Assembly (NCBI RefSeq): GCF_022867805.1
Contig: NZ_JALIFO010000002.1
Location: 372,001 to 436,000 of the forward strand
Direction of reading: 5' to 3'
Length of the DNA: 64,000 nucleotides
From: Cuneatibacter sp. NSJ-177
GTDB lineage: Bacteria; Bacillota; Clostridia; Lachnospirales; Lachnospiraceae
The first letter of the stretch is position 1. Each line of letters starts with the position of its first letter. Both the position numbers and the translations under genes were made by a program. Below are positions 26,447-35,900 of the stretch, in pieces. The notes beneath the pieces are model-generated. The model saw only the letters and a list, made by a program, of their open reading frames with translations, did not search any database and was not told the origin of the DNA.

Positions 26447-26797
26447 CTATTCTCCGGATGTCAGCCGTTCCGCCAACTCGTTTAGCAGCCCGTCGCAGGC
26501 GGCTAAGACCTCCTGAATCAAGGCCCGGTCCGCCCCGTCGTAATGGATTCCGGCAGCGACCGTGCAGGGTTCTCCAATGGCATCCGCCAATGACTTCGCC
26601 CAACGCCCGGTCACAGCGGCTTCCTTATGGGTGCCGAAGGAAATTGTTTTTTCCTCCGGATACCCGGCCCCGGTGACCGCCCCCACATGGGTGCGCGATC
26701 CTCCGGTCACCAGAACATGGAGGCCGTGATCCAGCCGGACCGCCTCCACTAAGATCCGGCTTCCTCCTACCATCCGGCTTAGCTCGATTCGCTCCAT
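26447..26797 (-). CDS. lpdD: LpdD-like prenylated-flavin chaperone of hydroxyarylic acid decarboxylase
   Basis: A 116-residue protein with the VLVTGGSRTHVGAVT and GTHKEAAVTGRWAKSLA segments characteristic of the small D subunit found beside UbiD-type gallate/vanillate-type decarboxylases. It is thought to help mature the prenylated-FMN enzyme. ATG 26797 is preferred because GGAAGGGAT precedes it; ATG 26812 is an alternative. It overlaps the end of ubiX and is last in the UbiD-UbiX-LpdD operon. Confidence 0.82.
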   Translation of the reverse strand: MERIELSRMVGGSRILVEAVRLDHGLHVLVTGGSRTHVGAVTGAGYPEEKTISFGTHKEAAVTGRWAKSLADAIGEPCTVAAGIHYDGADRALIQEVLAACDGLLNELAERLTSGE

Positions 26798-27366
26798 TTT
26801 ATCCCTTCCCATTCATAGAGATCCCCGGTGTCGATGTCCAGCTGGCGAAGGATCTTCCCCACCACGTGATTGGTACAGTCCTCCACCGTCTCCGGGTGCT
26901 GATAGTAGCTGAGCATCGGCGGCAGAACCACCGCTCCCAGCTGGCTGACCTCCAGGAGATTTTTCAGATGAACCGTTCCCAGAGGACACTCCCGCGCCAC
27001 CAGGATCAGTTTCCGCCTCTCCTTTAACATCACATCGGCAGCCCGCAGCAGCAGATTGTCGCTGTAGCCGCAGGCGATTCCCGCTACAGTCTTCATACTG
27101 CACGGCACAACCACCATCCCGGCGGCCGGAAAGGTTCCGCTGGCCGGTCCTGCTCCCAGGTTCCGGTTCTCATACACCACATCCGCCAGGGAACATAACT
27201 CCTTTAGAGAACATTTGCCCTCCTGCCTCACCACATGTCCGGCCGCCTCGGTCAGAATCAGATGCGTTTCCACTTCCGACATCTCCGCCAGACGCCGCAG
27301 CAGCGCCTCGGTCAGCGGAATGCCGGTGGCGCCGCTGACCCCCACGATCAAACGCTTCTTCTTCAT
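26779..27366 (-). CDS. ubiX: UbiX-type flavin prenyltransferase (LpdB-like)
   Basis: A 195-residue enzyme that joins dimethylallyl phosphate to FMN to make the prenylated cofactor of UbiD. It begins KRLIVGVSGATGIPLTEALL (flavin-binding), contains VVPCSMKTVAGIACGYSDNL and RKLILVAREC (phosphate-binding region), and ends with a helical tail. The start at 27366 overlaps the ubiD stop as ATGA, so translation is coupled. The longer open frame to 27411 lies inside ubiD and is not used. It provides the cofactor for the decarboxylase encoded just upstream. Confidence 0.94.
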   Translation of the reverse strand: MKKKRLIVGVSGATGIPLTEALLRRLAEMSEVETHLILTEAAGHVVRQEGKCSLKELCSLADVVYENRNLGAGPASGTFPAAGMVVVPCSMKTVAGIACGYSDNLLLRAADVMLKERRKLILVARECPLGTVHLKNLLEVSQLGAVVLPPMLSYYQHPETVEDCTNHVVGKILRQLDIDTGDLYEWEGIKWSESS

Positions 27367-28856
27367 TTCTTTTTCCCGAACAGCTCCGGCACAAAACGGC
27401 TGGGATCGCACTCCATGAACCGCGCCCGGCGGAAGCGCTCTTTCTGCGGATACGGCACCGTACAGTCAAAGATCGTCTTGCAGGCAATCCCAACGTCCGG
27501 AATCGAGGCATGGTAAGCCGGGTTCGAGCTGGGATCCAACGGATGGCAGCGGACGCCGGGGATAAAAATCGTATCCAGGTTGCCCTGATACCGCGTATTC
27601 ATCGCCCACAGAACGTCGTCGGAGTCAAAAATATCCACATCCTCATCCACGAGAATCACGTTTTTCAGCTCCGGGAAAGAGCTGAAAGCCAGAATCGCGG
27701 CCTGTCTCTGACGCCCCTCGTCGCTGGGCATGGATTTCTTTATCTGAAGCACCGCCATGTATTTTCCGCCTCCGGCTGCATGGGCGTAGACGTTCTGTAC
27801 CCGTCCCGGCATGGCCTTCTCCGCCATCTGGAGGATGCTGGCCTCCGTGCAGATGCCCGCCATATTCACGTGCTCCATGCTGGGACCGATACAGGTCTGC
27901 ATGATCGGCTGATTCCGGTGGGTCACTGCTTTCACCTTGATCTTCCAGCACTGGCTGCTGGCCGGGCCGGTATAGCCAGGGAATTCCGGCATGGCGTAGC
28001 CGCTGCCGCTGTTTTGATCCTCCTGCAGGCGGACGCCGGGGATCACCTCTCCCTCGATGACATACTCGGCATTGGCGATGGCTTTCTCCGGGATTGTCAG
28101 ACACGGACAAAGTTCCACCGGTTTTTCCCGAAGCGCTCCGGCAATGGAAAGCTCGTTAAAGCCGAGAGGGGTTGTCGGCGGTTCAAAACACGAAGTCACT
28201 TCGATGGCCGGATCCACGCCGATGCTGATGGAGATCGGCAGTCGCTGCCCCAGCTCCTCGGCCCGCTCCGCCATGGCTCCGATATGCCGGGCTCCCGGCG
28301 TAAAGAAAATCGAAAGCTCGTCCTTGCCCTGGATGCAGAGACGGTGAATCGTCACATCCCCGCGCCCGGTGTCGGGATGGCTGGCGTAGCACATGCCAAA
28401 CGTTATATAGGGGCCTGCGTCGTCCGGCGTATTGGTCGGGGCCGGAATCAGACGGAACAAATCGAAGTCTTCCTCCTCCGCCCGGTGAACCACTTCCTGA
28501 CAGGGAGCCGGTCCCTCTTTTACCACGGGTTCCAGGGGACGTCCGGCGCATTCTCCAAGCAAATGGCCCAGCCGGTCCGGCTCGCAGCCAAGCATCCTGC
28601 CGACCCGTGCTCTGCTGGACAAAAGGCCGATCAGGACCCGATCGTCCGGATGGCCGTTCACGTTGTTAAAAATCATAGCCGGACCGTTTACCTTGGTCGG
28701 ACGCTGCACCGTGCCGCCTGCCCCCACATAGCGGTACACACCGGCCAGCTCCGCCATGGGTTCCACCGGCACATCCGTCTCCACCAGCTCGCCCGGCGTC
28801 TCGGCTAAAAGGGCTAAGGCCGACCGCAGGTCCGTGATATCCGTTCGATTGTTCAT
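27363..28856 (-). CDS. ubiD: UbiD-family non-oxidative (hydroxy)aryl acid decarboxylase (LpdC-like)
   Basis: A 497-residue prenylated-FMN enzyme. Visible features are GRGDVTIHRLCIQGKDEL (cofactor and metal region), the conserved ISIGVDPAIEV, GEVIPGVRLQEDQNSGSGYA with the catalytic acidic residues, and FPGYTGP. Together with UbiX and the LpdD-like protein this is the set known for gallate or protocatechuate-type decarboxylation in Lactobacillus and Clostridia. The substrate cannot be told from sequence alone. AAGGAGG lies before the ATG, and a divergent LysR gene sits upstream. Confidence 0.94.
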   Translation of the reverse strand: MNNRTDITDLRSALALLAETPGELVETDVPVEPMAELAGVYRYVGAGGTVQRPTKVNGPAMIFNNVNGHPDDRVLIGLLSSRARVGRMLGCEPDRLGHLLGECAGRPLEPVVKEGPAPCQEVVHRAEEEDFDLFRLIPAPTNTPDDAGPYITFGMCYASHPDTGRGDVTIHRLCIQGKDELSIFFTPGARHIGAMAERAEELGQRLPISISIGVDPAIEVTSCFEPPTTPLGFNELSIAGALREKPVELCPCLTIPEKAIANAEYVIEGEVIPGVRLQEDQNSGSGYAMPEFPGYTGPASSQCWKIKVKAVTHRNQPIMQTCIGPSMEHVNMAGICTEASILQMAEKAMPGRVQNVYAHAAGGGKYMAVLQIKKSMPSDEGRQRQAAILAFSSFPELKNVILVDEDVDIFDSDDVLWAMNTRYQGNLDTIFIPGVRCHPLDPSSNPAYHASIPDVGIACKTIFDCTVPYPQKERFRRARFMECDPSRFVPELFGKKK

Positions 28857-28953
28857 GTTCTGCCTCCTTCAATGAGAAACCAGGATCCTTCCCTCCGGAC
28901 TCCTTCTTTCGTGAAGTTCCTGTTTGGTTTCACTTTTACTCTCTTTGTTTATG

Positions 28954-28982
28954 ATTATAGAAGAGAACGCCGGCAAAAGCAA
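28954..28982 (-). promoter_or_regulatory. Promoter of the ubiD-ubiX-lpdD operon
   Basis: TTGCTT (28977-28982), a 17-base spacer and TATAAT (28954-28959) on the minus strand. The leader would be about 90 bases. Confidence 0.65.
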
Positions 28983-29002
28983 TTCAACTTCCCCTCCATG
29001 GT

Positions 29003-29017
29003 ATTCCATCATGGAAT
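29003..29017. promoter_or_regulatory. Candidate LysR operator between ubiD and the third LysR gene
   Basis: A perfect palindrome ATTCCAT-C-ATGGAAT that fits the T-N11-A rule for LysR boxes. It lies about 20 bases upstream of the -35 of the ubiD promoter in the divergent spacer (28857-29209). The spacer shows nothing else I can name. Confidence 0.55.
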
Positions 29018-29209
29018 AGTCGGACAATTTACACTTTACAAGGGACGGCCGGATATGCTAAAGTAGGAAAAGGGAATGCTCCTGCGGCAAACGAAAGAGA
29101 TGAGTCTATAAGCAATACATGACAAGCATAAAACAAGCTGCGTAAAATGGGGCAAGGCAATAGAGAAACAGGACGCAGAAATCAAGAAACAACAGGAGGA
29201 GGGAACAGC

Positions 29210-30106
29210 ATGAACATCGAACGGCTCCGTTATCTGGTGGTTTTATCGGAATCACGCACCTTTTCCGAAGCCGCCGACCGGCTTTTTACAACCCAGGGAA
29301 ATGTGTCCAAACAGATCCTGGCATTGGAGAAGGAACTGGGAGTTCTTTTGGCGGACCGCTCCGGCCGGACCGTCACTCTGACAGAGGCGGGAAAAGCCGT
29401 CATCATCCGCGCCAGAACGATTTTAAATGAATATGCGGCTCTCCGCCAGGATGCCGCCGCCTTCTCGCCTTCCAGCCGGCCGGTGGTCCGGATTTGCTCC
29501 ATCCCGGTGATGGCCCACTACCAGATCACGGAAATCCTCAGCAGCTTCCACGCCGGACACCCCCGGTTTCGGATGGATATCCGGGAAGCCGAGGGCGTCA
29601 ATATACCGGAAGAACTGATCAAGAGGACAGCCGACTTGGCTTTTGCCCGCAGCGACTACCTGGACAACGAAGAGTTCGAGGCGCTTCCATTCTGCCGGGA
29701 TGAGCTGGCCGCGGTCCTCCCCTGCTCTCATCCTCTGGCAGGCCGCTCTCCCCTGAACCTGAACGAGTTAAAGGGCGAATCCTTTTTGCAGTTAGGTCCC
29801 TCCTCCAATCTCTACGACACCTTTGAGGAGAGCTGCCGCCTGGCCGGATTCGAGCCGGACGTGGCCTACACCGGCACCCGGATCGAGAATATCCTGGAGC
29901 TGGTGGAAGGGGGGATGGGAATCTCCTTGATGATGCGGCGCGCCGCGGAATACAACCGGACCGGGCCCATCGCCATCCTGCCACTGAAAGAAAAAATCAC
30001 CAGCGAAATCGCGCTGATCCGCCTGCGCCGCGCCCGCCACTCTCCGGCGGCCAAAGAATTTTGGAACCATTTTCAAGAATCCATCGGATCCGATTTTGAC
30101 GCTTAG
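29210..30106 (+). CDS. LysR-type regulator divergent from the ubiD operon
   Basis: A 298-residue protein with N-terminal winged helix NIERLRYLVVLSESRTFSEA and VSKQILALEKELGVLLADR, and the substrate-binding-like domain from about 90. AGGAGGAGG stands before ATG 29210; the open frame reaches back to 29147 but that part lacks homology. It probably senses the aromatic acid used by the UbiD enzyme, or a related metabolite, and controls the divergent operon through the palindrome at 29003-29017. Confidence 0.92.
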   Translation: MNIERLRYLVVLSESRTFSEAADRLFTTQGNVSKQILALEKELGVLLADRSGRTVTLTEAGKAVIIRARTILNEYAALRQDAAAFSPSSRPVVRICSIPVMAHYQITEILSSFHAGHPRFRMDIREAEGVNIPEELIKRTADLAFARSDYLDNEEFEALPFCRDELAAVLPCSHPLAGRSPLNLNELKGESFLQLGPSSNLYDTFEESCRLAGFEPDVAYTGTRIENILELVEGGMGISLMMRRAAEYNRTGPIAILPLKEKITSEIALIRLRRARHSPAAKEFWNHFQESIGSDFDA

Positions 30107-30129
30107 GCGGAAATCATTCTCATTTTTTC

Positions 30130-31002
30130 CTATCGTTTCTGCAGTTGCTCAAAAATCGCCTGGCCCGTCGGCGTTCCGGCCAAACCGCCTCTTCCGGTCT
30201 CCCGCAGGTCCACGCTCATCACGTCGCCCACATTCCGCATCGCGTCGATGACCTCGTCGGGCGGAATCACACTGCGGATCCCGGCCAGCGCCATATCGGA
30301 AGCGCTGAGGGCGTTCACCGCGCCGATCACATTGCGCTTGACGCAGGGGATCTCCACCAGGCCCGCCACCGGGTCGCAGACCAGACCCATCAGATTTTTC
30401 AAGGCCATGGCCGCGCTGTGAAGGATCGCCTCGGTATCCCCTCCCCCCAGATAGGTCAAGGCCCCGGCCGCCATGGCGCTGGACGCGCCGATTTCCGCCT
30501 GGCAGCCGCCTTTTGCTCCGGAGATGCTGGAACGCACTGCGATCACGCCTCCGATCCCGGCCGCCACATACATGGCTTTTAGAATCGCGTTCTCGCCGGG
30601 GCGGCATTCCTCCTCATAGGTCAAAAGGACCGCCGGCAGCACACCGCAGGACCCGGCCGTCGGCGCGGCCACGATCCGTTTCATGCAGGCGTTGCTCTCG
30701 CCCATCTTCAGCGCCTTTGCAATCACACGGCCGAAGAACGGCCCGCAGAGCCCCTTTCCCGCTTCCACGTAAGCCTCCATCCGGCTTCCGTCTCCTCCGA
30801 CCAGGCCGCTGGCGGATTTCAGGCTGCCGTCATACCCCTGGTCCGCCTCCCTCATGGCCTCATACATCTCCTGCATCTTTTTCCAGGATTCCTCCGGCTC
30901 CACCTGGGAAAACATACAATCGTCCTCCAAGACCACACGCCAGAAGGAAAACTCCTTCTCTCTTGCTCTCTCTGCAATATCCGCCAACGACGTAAATCCC
31001 AT
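30130..31002 (-). CDS. sdaAA: L-serine ammonia-lyase, iron-sulfur-dependent, alpha subunit
   Basis: A 290-residue catalytic subunit that turns L-serine into pyruvate and ammonia with a 4Fe-4S cluster. Signatures are AAPTAGSCGVLPAVL, GGCQAEIGASSAMAAG and CDPVAGLVEIPC, whose cysteines include the cluster ligands. The start overlaps the stop of the beta-subunit gene by one base (TGATG). Together with glyA a few genes upstream it links serine to pyruvate and one-carbon units. Confidence 0.95.
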   Translation of the reverse strand: MGFTSLADIAERAREKEFSFWRVVLEDDCMFSQVEPEESWKKMQEMYEAMREADQGYDGSLKSASGLVGGDGSRMEAYVEAGKGLCGPFFGRVIAKALKMGESNACMKRIVAAPTAGSCGVLPAVLLTYEEECRPGENAILKAMYVAAGIGGVIAVRSSISGAKGGCQAEIGASSAMAAGALTYLGGGDTEAILHSAAMALKNLMGLVCDPVAGLVEIPCVKRNVIGAVNALSASDMALAGIRSVIPPDEVIDAMRNVGDVMSVDLRETGRGGLAGTPTGQAIFEQLQKR

Positions 31003-31670
31003 CACGCGCCCTCCTTCAGACTCAGATAGGTCACCTTCTGCACCTCCGGCAGCCGCCTCAGCTGTTCCCGTATCTCTTCCGGCACTTCCTGGTCGCACTC
31101 CAGCACCATCACCGCGTCGCCGCCGGGGCTGTCCCGGTACAACTGCATGGTTGCAATATTAACCTCTTTTTCCTTGAGCAGAGAAGTGACCTCGGTCACG
31201 GATCCCGGAATATCCTGGTTCCGGATGACCAGCGTAGGGCTCTCGCCGCTGAAATGGGCCTCAATGCCGTCCACCTGACAGATGCGGATCCTGCCGCCGC
31301 CAAGGGAAGAACCGGTCACTTCCATCGTCTGCCCGCTCACTCCAATCATCCGAATCCGGGCCGTATTGGGATTGACGTCCCTCAGGTCAGCCTGTCCAAA
31401 GGTGATTTTGACTCCGGCTTCCTCCGCGATCCGAAAGCTATATGGAATCCGGCTGTCATCCGGCTTCATATGAAGCAGGCCGGCCACCAGCGCCCGGTCG
31501 GTGCCGTGCCCCTTGCCGGTGGCGAGAAAGGAGCCGTAGAGATCGATTCTGGCCTCTTTCACCGGTTCTCCCAGAAGAAGCCCTGCGATATAGCCGATGC
31601 GCACGGCCCCGGCTGTGTGGGAACTGGACGGGCCCACCATGATCGGGCCGATAATGTCAAACACTCCCAT
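31002..31670 (-). CDS. sdaAB: L-serine ammonia-lyase, iron-sulfur-dependent, beta subunit
   Basis: A 222-residue partner of SdaAA. It begins VFDIIGPIMVGPSSSHTAGA, the family hallmark, and ends with an ACT domain (about 145-222) starting TLVIRNQDIPGSVTEV. GAAAGGAAAA precedes ATG 31670; the frame runs further up but into a terminator. Subunit split and gene order are the usual clostridial ones. Confidence 0.95.
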   Translation of the reverse strand: MGVFDIIGPIMVGPSSSHTAGAVRIGYIAGLLLGEPVKEARIDLYGSFLATGKGHGTDRALVAGLLHMKPDDSRIPYSFRIAEEAGVKITFGQADLRDVNPNTARIRMIGVSGQTMEVTGSSLGGGRIRICQVDGIEAHFSGESPTLVIRNQDIPGSVTEVTSLLKEKEVNIATMQLYRDSPGGDAVMVLECDQEVPEEIREQLRRLPEVQKVTYLSLKEGA

Positions 31671-31691
31671 AGGAATTTTCCTTCCTTTCAC

Positions 31692-31729
31692 AAAAATGCC
31701 TCTCAGGTTTTTCATCGACTTGAGAGGCA
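31692..31729 (-). terminator. Terminator between the nitroreductase and serine dehydratase genes
   Basis: TGCCTCTCA (31697-31705) pairs with TGAGAGGCA (31721-31729); on the minus strand a run of five T follows. It ends leftward transcription from the nitroreductase gene. Confidence 0.8.
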
Positions 31730-31739
31730 AAATGAAGTA

Positions 31740-32351
31740 TCAGATAAAGGTGGCGATCTCCTCCAAAGTCTTTTTCCGAAGCTTAGGGAGCTCATAATTC
31801 GGGTCGGGCTTCCCGACGCAGAGGACCATGACCGGAGTTTCCCCCTCTGGGCGGCCCAAAAGCGTGCGCAGGAAAGCAGGCGGAGCCGGCGTATAGGTCA
31901 GGCTGGCATAACCCGCATTCCGGATCGCATTGATCAGAAATCCAATGGAGATGCCGGCGGATTCCGGCACATAATAGTTCTTATCCTGGGTTCCGTCCGG
32001 CAAGGTCCGGTAGAACTCCTTAAAGATTACGATCAGGCAGGGCGCCTGGGTTAAAAAGGGCTTTTCCCAATTCACTTCCAATTTTGCCAGATCCGCGCGC
32101 CATTCGTCGCTGATCTTATTTTGATAAAAATCCTTTTCCACTTCCTCGGCCTGTTCCCGGATCTTTTTCTTCATCTCCGGGTCGGTCACCACGCAAAAAT
32201 GCCAGGGCTGCTTGTCGGCTCCGCTGGGCGCTGTGCCCGCGGTCAAAATGCAGTCCTTGATCACCTCCAGGTCCACCGGTTCTTCCAGAAAAGAACGGTA
32301 AGTCCTCCTCTTGCGGCTTTCCTCCAACAATTCCTTTGATGTCAGCGGCAT
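31740..32351 (-). CDS. Nitroreductase-family FMN oxidoreductase
   Basis: A 203-residue flavoprotein of the nitroreductase fold, closest in feel to the iodotyrosine-deiodinase-like branch. It shows RKRRTYRSFLEEPV with the FMN-phosphate arginines near the N-terminus, TAPSGADKQPWHF, and GYASLTYTPAPPAFL followed by MVLCVGKPD near the C-terminus. The natural substrate is unknown. It lies 15 bases after the NUDIX gene. Confidence 0.9.
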   Translation of the reverse strand: MPLTSKELLEESRKRRTYRSFLEEPVDLEVIKDCILTAGTAPSGADKQPWHFCVVTDPEMKKKIREQAEEVEKDFYQNKISDEWRADLAKLEVNWEKPFLTQAPCLIVIFKEFYRTLPDGTQDKNYYVPESAGISIGFLINAIRNAGYASLTYTPAPPAFLRTLLGRPEGETPVMVLCVGKPDPNYELPKLRKKTLEEIATFI

Positions 32352-32366
32352 CCTCTTCCTCCTCGC

Positions 32367-32837
32367 TCACACCAGCTTCTCGGAGCCGTTTAACACAGCC
32401 TCCGCCAGCCGGTCTCCTTCATAGGCTACCTTTAAGGTAAAAAACGGCGCGTCTCTCTCCAGCAGATCGAAGAAAATCCGATCGCCCTCCCAGAGATTCA
32501 GCCGGTCCAGCTCCTTTTTGGAAACCCATTCCAGCGTCCCTTCCGGGCAGGGGCCGATCTCTCCCTCATATTTGTCCGCGGTAAACAAGTACATGTGCTC
32601 GGTCTCCCAGCGGTCCGAGATAAACGTGACGATCCCTCTCAGGCGGAAACTCGTCAGGGTGAGGCCGGTTTCTTCCCAGACCTCCCGGAGCAGACAGTCC
32701 TCCGGGCTTTCCTTTTCCTCAAACTTTCCGCCTACCCCGATCCACTTGTCCTTATTCAGATCATGTTCTTTCTTCACCCGGTGCAGCATCAGGTAGCAGC
32801 CGTCTTTTTCAATATAGCAAAGGGTTGTAAACAGCAT
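32367..32837 (-). CDS. NUDIX hydrolase (8-oxo-dGTP diphosphatase type)
   Basis: A 156-residue protein with a complete Nudix box that starts GGKFEEKESPED and continues LLREVWEETGL (about 35-57). Such enzymes remove oxidised or damaged nucleotides from the pool. It lies one base after the end of glyA, so probably in the same transcript. Confidence 0.92.
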   Translation of the reverse strand: MLFTTLCYIEKDGCYLMLHRVKKEHDLNKDKWIGVGGKFEEKESPEDCLLREVWEETGLTLTSFRLRGIVTFISDRWETEHMYLFTADKYEGEIGPCPEGTLEWVSKKELDRLNLWEGDRIFFDLLERDAPFFTLKVAYEGDRLAEAVLNGSEKLV

Positions 32838-32838
32838 C

Positions 32839-34089
32839 TTACCGATACAGCGGATACTTTCCGCAAATCTCAGTCACCATGGCCCGAACGGCGCCGGCCT
32901 GGTTTTCAAAGTCCACGGCGGTCCGGTGAATACATTCCGCTATCACATCCATGTCCGCTTCCTTTAAGCCTCTGGTGGTCACGGCCGCCGTTCCCAGGCG
33001 TACGCCGCTGGTCACAAAAGGCTTCTCCGGGTCATTGGGGATCGCGTTCTTGTTGGCGGTGATGTAGACGGAATCCAGGCGCTTCTCCAGCTCCTTGCCC
33101 GTGATGTTAAGGGAACGCAGGTCCGCCAGCATCAGATGATTGTCCGTACCGCCGGATACCAGATTGACGCCGCGGCTTAAGAGCCCGTTCGCCAGGGCGC
33201 CTGCATTTTTCACGATTTGGGAGGCGTACTCCTTAAACTCCGGTTTCAGAGCCTCGCCAAAGCAGACCGCCTTTGCCGCGATCACGTGCATCAGAGGGCC
33301 GCCCTGGGTGCCGGGGAAAATCGCCTTATTGATGGCAGGGCCGTGCTCGGCCTTCGCCAGGATCATGCCTCCGCGGGGCCCGCGCAGGGTCTTATGGGTG
33401 GTGGTGGTCACAATATCCGCATAGGGCACGGGAGACGGATGCGCGCCGCCGGCCACCAGACCGGCGATGTGGGCCATGTCCACCATCAGCAGCGCGTCTA
33501 CTTCCTTTGCGATCTCGCCAAGGCGCTTAAAATCGATAATCCGGGGATAAGCAGATGCGCCGGCCACAATCATTTTCGGGCGAACCTCTTTCGCCTTTGC
33601 TTCCACCGCGTCATAGTCCAGCAGGCCGCTGTCGGTCACGCCGTAAGGCACAAAATGATAAAGCTGGCCGCTCAGGTTCACCGGCGCGCCGTGGGACAGA
33701 TGGCCACCGTGAGCCAGGCTCATACCCATCACGGTATCGCCGGGCTTTAAGAAAGCAGCATAGACCGCCATATTGGCCTGGGCGCCGGAATGGGGCTGTA
33801 CATTGGCAAACTCCGCGCCAAACAGCTTTTTCGCCCGCTCAATGGCCACATTCTCCACCACGTCCACTTCTTCGCAGCCGCCATAATACCGCTTTCCCGG
33901 ATAGCCTTCGGCATATTTGTTGGTCAATACACTTCCCATCGCAGCCATGACGGCCGGGGAAACGAGATTCTCCGAAGCAATCAGCTCCAAATTCCGCTGC
34001 TGGCGCGCCAGCTCCTTTGCCATAGCGCTTCCGATTTCAGGGTCGGCCTGTGACACGAACCCGATCGTATCCATCATATCCTGATACAT
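32839..34089 (-). CDS. glyA: Serine hydroxymethyltransferase
   Basis: A 416-residue PLP enzyme that converts serine and tetrahydrofolate to glycine and 5,10-methylene-THF. The PLP lysine is in [14 protein letters not shown]; the N-terminal region reads [10 protein letters not shown] and YPGKRYYGG, as usual. AAAGGGA precedes the ATG. It lies 52 bases after proS in the same direction. It feeds the one-carbon pool also tied to pflB through the ZTP riboswitch. Confidence 0.97.
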   Translation of the reverse strand: MYQDMMDTIGFVSQADPEIGSAMAKELARQQRNLELIASENLVSPAVMAAMGSVLTNKYAEGYPGKRYYGGCEEVDVVENVAIERAKKLFGAEFANVQPHSGAQANMAVYAAFLKPGDTVMGMSLAHGGHLSHGAPVNLSGQLYHFVPYGVTDSGLLDYDAVEAKAKEVRPKMIVAGASAYPRIIDFKRLGEIAKEVDALLMVDMAHIAGLVAGGAHPSPVPYADIVTTTTHKTLRGPRGGMILAKAEHGPAINKAIFPGTQGGPLMHVIAAKAVCFGEALKPEFKEYASQIVKNAGALANGLLSRGVNLVSGGTDNHLMLADLRSLNITGKELEKRLDSVYITANKNAIPNDPEKPFVTSGVRLGTAAVTTRGLKEADMDVIAECIHRTAVDFENQAGAVRAMVTEICGKYPLYR

Positions 34090-34141
34090 TTGTCTGTCCC
34101 TTTCTTATCCGTAGTCTCCCAAATATTTGAAATAAAATAAT

Positions 34142-35581
34142 TTAGTACGCTTTTCCCCAATATACCATGGCTTTCGCCGGACGGCCGCAGCAAATACAGG
34201 TATCGCTTAAATGCTCCTGCTCAAACGGCATACACCGGGAGGTGGCGCCGGTCTCTTCTTTGATCTTCAGCTCGCAAGCCTCGTCCCCGCACCACATGGT
34301 TTTCACAAACCCAGGCTTCGTTGCCACAGTTTCTTTGAAAGTCTCATAGTCGTCCGCCTGATAAATATGGCTCTCCAGATGCGTCTTGGCCCGGTGAAGC
34401 ATATCGTTCTGCATCTGCTCCAGCATCGCACCGGCCACGGCGGTCAGCTGCTCAAAAGGAACCACCCGCTTTTCTCTGGTATCGCGGCGGACCAATACGG
34501 CCTGTCCTGCTTCCAGGTCCTTGGGTCCGATCTCCACGCGCAGCGGGATTCCCCGCATCTCCTGCTCGGAAAACTTCCATCCCGGACTCTTGTCGGAATC
34601 ATCCACTTTTGTCTGAAAGCCCGCCTGAATCAACTGTTCCTTGATTTCCATGGCCTTCTCCAGAACGCCTTCCTTGTGCTGGGCGATGGGCATCACCATG
34701 ATCTGCGTCGGGGCAATCCGGGGAGGCAGAACCAGTCCGCTGTCGTCGCCGTGCACCATGATAATCGCGCCGATGATCCGGGTCGAAAGTCCCCAGGATG
34801 TCTGATGCACGTACTGCAGCTTGTTCTCCTTATCGGAATACTGAATCCCGAAGGCACGGGCAAAACCGTCGCCGAAGTTATGGCTGGTGCCGGACTGCAA
34901 TGCCTTACCGTCGTGCATCAGCGCCTCGATGGTGTAGGTGGAGTGGGCTCCGGCAAATTTTTCCTTATCCGTCTTTCTTCCGCGGATGACCGGAATCGCC
35001 AGAACATTCTCGCAGAAATCCGCATAGATTTTCAGCATCAGAACCGTGCGCTCCTCCGCTTCCTCTGCGGTGGCGTGAGCGGTGTGGCCTTCCTGCCACA
35101 AAAACTCCGTGGTTCTGAGGAACGGCCGGGTGGTCTTCTCCCAACGGACCACCGAACACCACTGATTATAGAGCTTCGGCAGATCCCGGTGGGACTGAAC
35201 AATATTTTTATACAGATCGCAGAACAAAGTCTCCGAAGTCGGACGGACGCAGAGCCGCTCCTGCAGTTTTTCATTTCCGCCGTGGGTCACCCAGGCAACC
35301 TCCGGAGCAAATCCTTCCACATGTTCCTTTTCCTTCTGCAAAAGGCTCTCCGGGATGAACAGCGGCATCGCCACGTTCTCCACGCCTGTTTCCTTAAATC
35401 TTGCGTCCAGCTGCTGCATAATGTTTTCCCAGATCGCATAGCCGTTGGGCCTTAAAATCATACAGCCTTTGACGCTGGAATATTCCACCAGCTCCGCCTT
35501 TTTCACCACATCGGTGTACCACTGGGCAAAGTCCTCCGCCATCGGAGTGATTGCCTCGACAAACTTCTTTTCCTTTGCCAT
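34142..35581 (-). CDS. proS: Prolyl-tRNA synthetase, archaeal/eukaryote-like type
   Basis: A 479-residue class II synthetase of the short type found in many Clostridia, lacking the editing insertion of the bacterial-type enzyme. It shows motif 2 [15 protein letters not shown], motif 3-like [15 protein letters not shown], the anticodon-binding domain from about 280 and a C-terminal zinc-binding-like end with [25 protein letters not shown] precedes the ATG. No T-box was found upstream. Confidence 0.96.
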   Translation of the reverse strand: MAKEKKFVEAITPMAEDFAQWYTDVVKKAELVEYSSVKGCMILRPNGYAIWENIMQQLDARFKETGVENVAMPLFIPESLLQKEKEHVEGFAPEVAWVTHGGNEKLQERLCVRPTSETLFCDLYKNIVQSHRDLPKLYNQWCSVVRWEKTTRPFLRTTEFLWQEGHTAHATAEEAEERTVLMLKIYADFCENVLAIPVIRGRKTDKEKFAGAHSTYTIEALMHDGKALQSGTSHNFGDGFARAFGIQYSDKENKLQYVHQTSWGLSTRIIGAIIMVHGDDSGLVLPPRIAPTQIMVMPIAQHKEGVLEKAMEIKEQLIQAGFQTKVDDSDKSPGWKFSEQEMRGIPLRVEIGPKDLEAGQAVLVRRDTREKRVVPFEQLTAVAGAMLEQMQNDMLHRAKTHLESHIYQADDYETFKETVATKPGFVKTMWCGDEACELKIKEETGATSRCMPFEQEHLSDTCICCGRPAKAMVYWGKAY

Positions 35582-35619
35582 CTATTTTCTCCTTTAATGT
35601 AATGCGCTAAAGTGTTCCT

Positions 35620-35648
35620 ATGATAGCATAAAAACTGCTAAAATTCAA
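35620..35648 (-). promoter_or_regulatory. Promoter of the proS-glyA-NUDIX transcript
   Basis: TTGAAT (35643-35648), a 17-base spacer and TATCAT (35620-35625) on the minus strand, about 40 bases before the start. The spacer up to the response-regulator gene (35582-35900) holds this promoter and the terminator at its far end; the middle shows nothing I can name. Confidence 0.65.
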
Positions 35649-35854
35649 CCGCCTGCCGGGAAAAAAGCGAGGTTTTCTTAGGATTCCGCAACAAATTTGA
35701 TACCTGCCCGGCAGCGGCAGAAATGATTGACCAAAGAGAGATCCCGGTACCGGAAATTTTCCGGTCCGTGCTCCAATCCCGGCACTTTTCTATGGGGAAG
35801 GACTGGCCTAATGCAAGTGCAGATAGCACAGTGCGCATCCCCAATAAAAATCAA

Positions 35855-35882
35855 GATTTCCCGCGGTTTTCCGCGGGAAATC
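35855..35882 (-). terminator. Terminator of the DUF5711-kinase-regulator operon
   Basis: A perfect 12-bp stem (GATTTCCCGCGG with its complement) and a 4-base loop, 18 bases after the response-regulator stop. On the minus strand it is followed by a broken T tract. Confidence 0.7.
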
Positions 35883-35900
35883 CTTCTTCTCTTTTCTGAT

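Noticed and set aside
27510-28808. 432-codon open frame on the plus strand
   Set aside because: It is antisense to ubiD; its sequence has the His/Arg-rich look of reverse-strand translation.
35638-35844. 68-codon leftward frame between proS and the response regulator
   Set aside because: It has no ribosome site and overlaps the proS promoter; nothing suggests coding.
35582-35900. T-box leader for proS
   Set aside because: No T-box core was found in the spacer, and a simple promoter lies only about 40 bases before the start.
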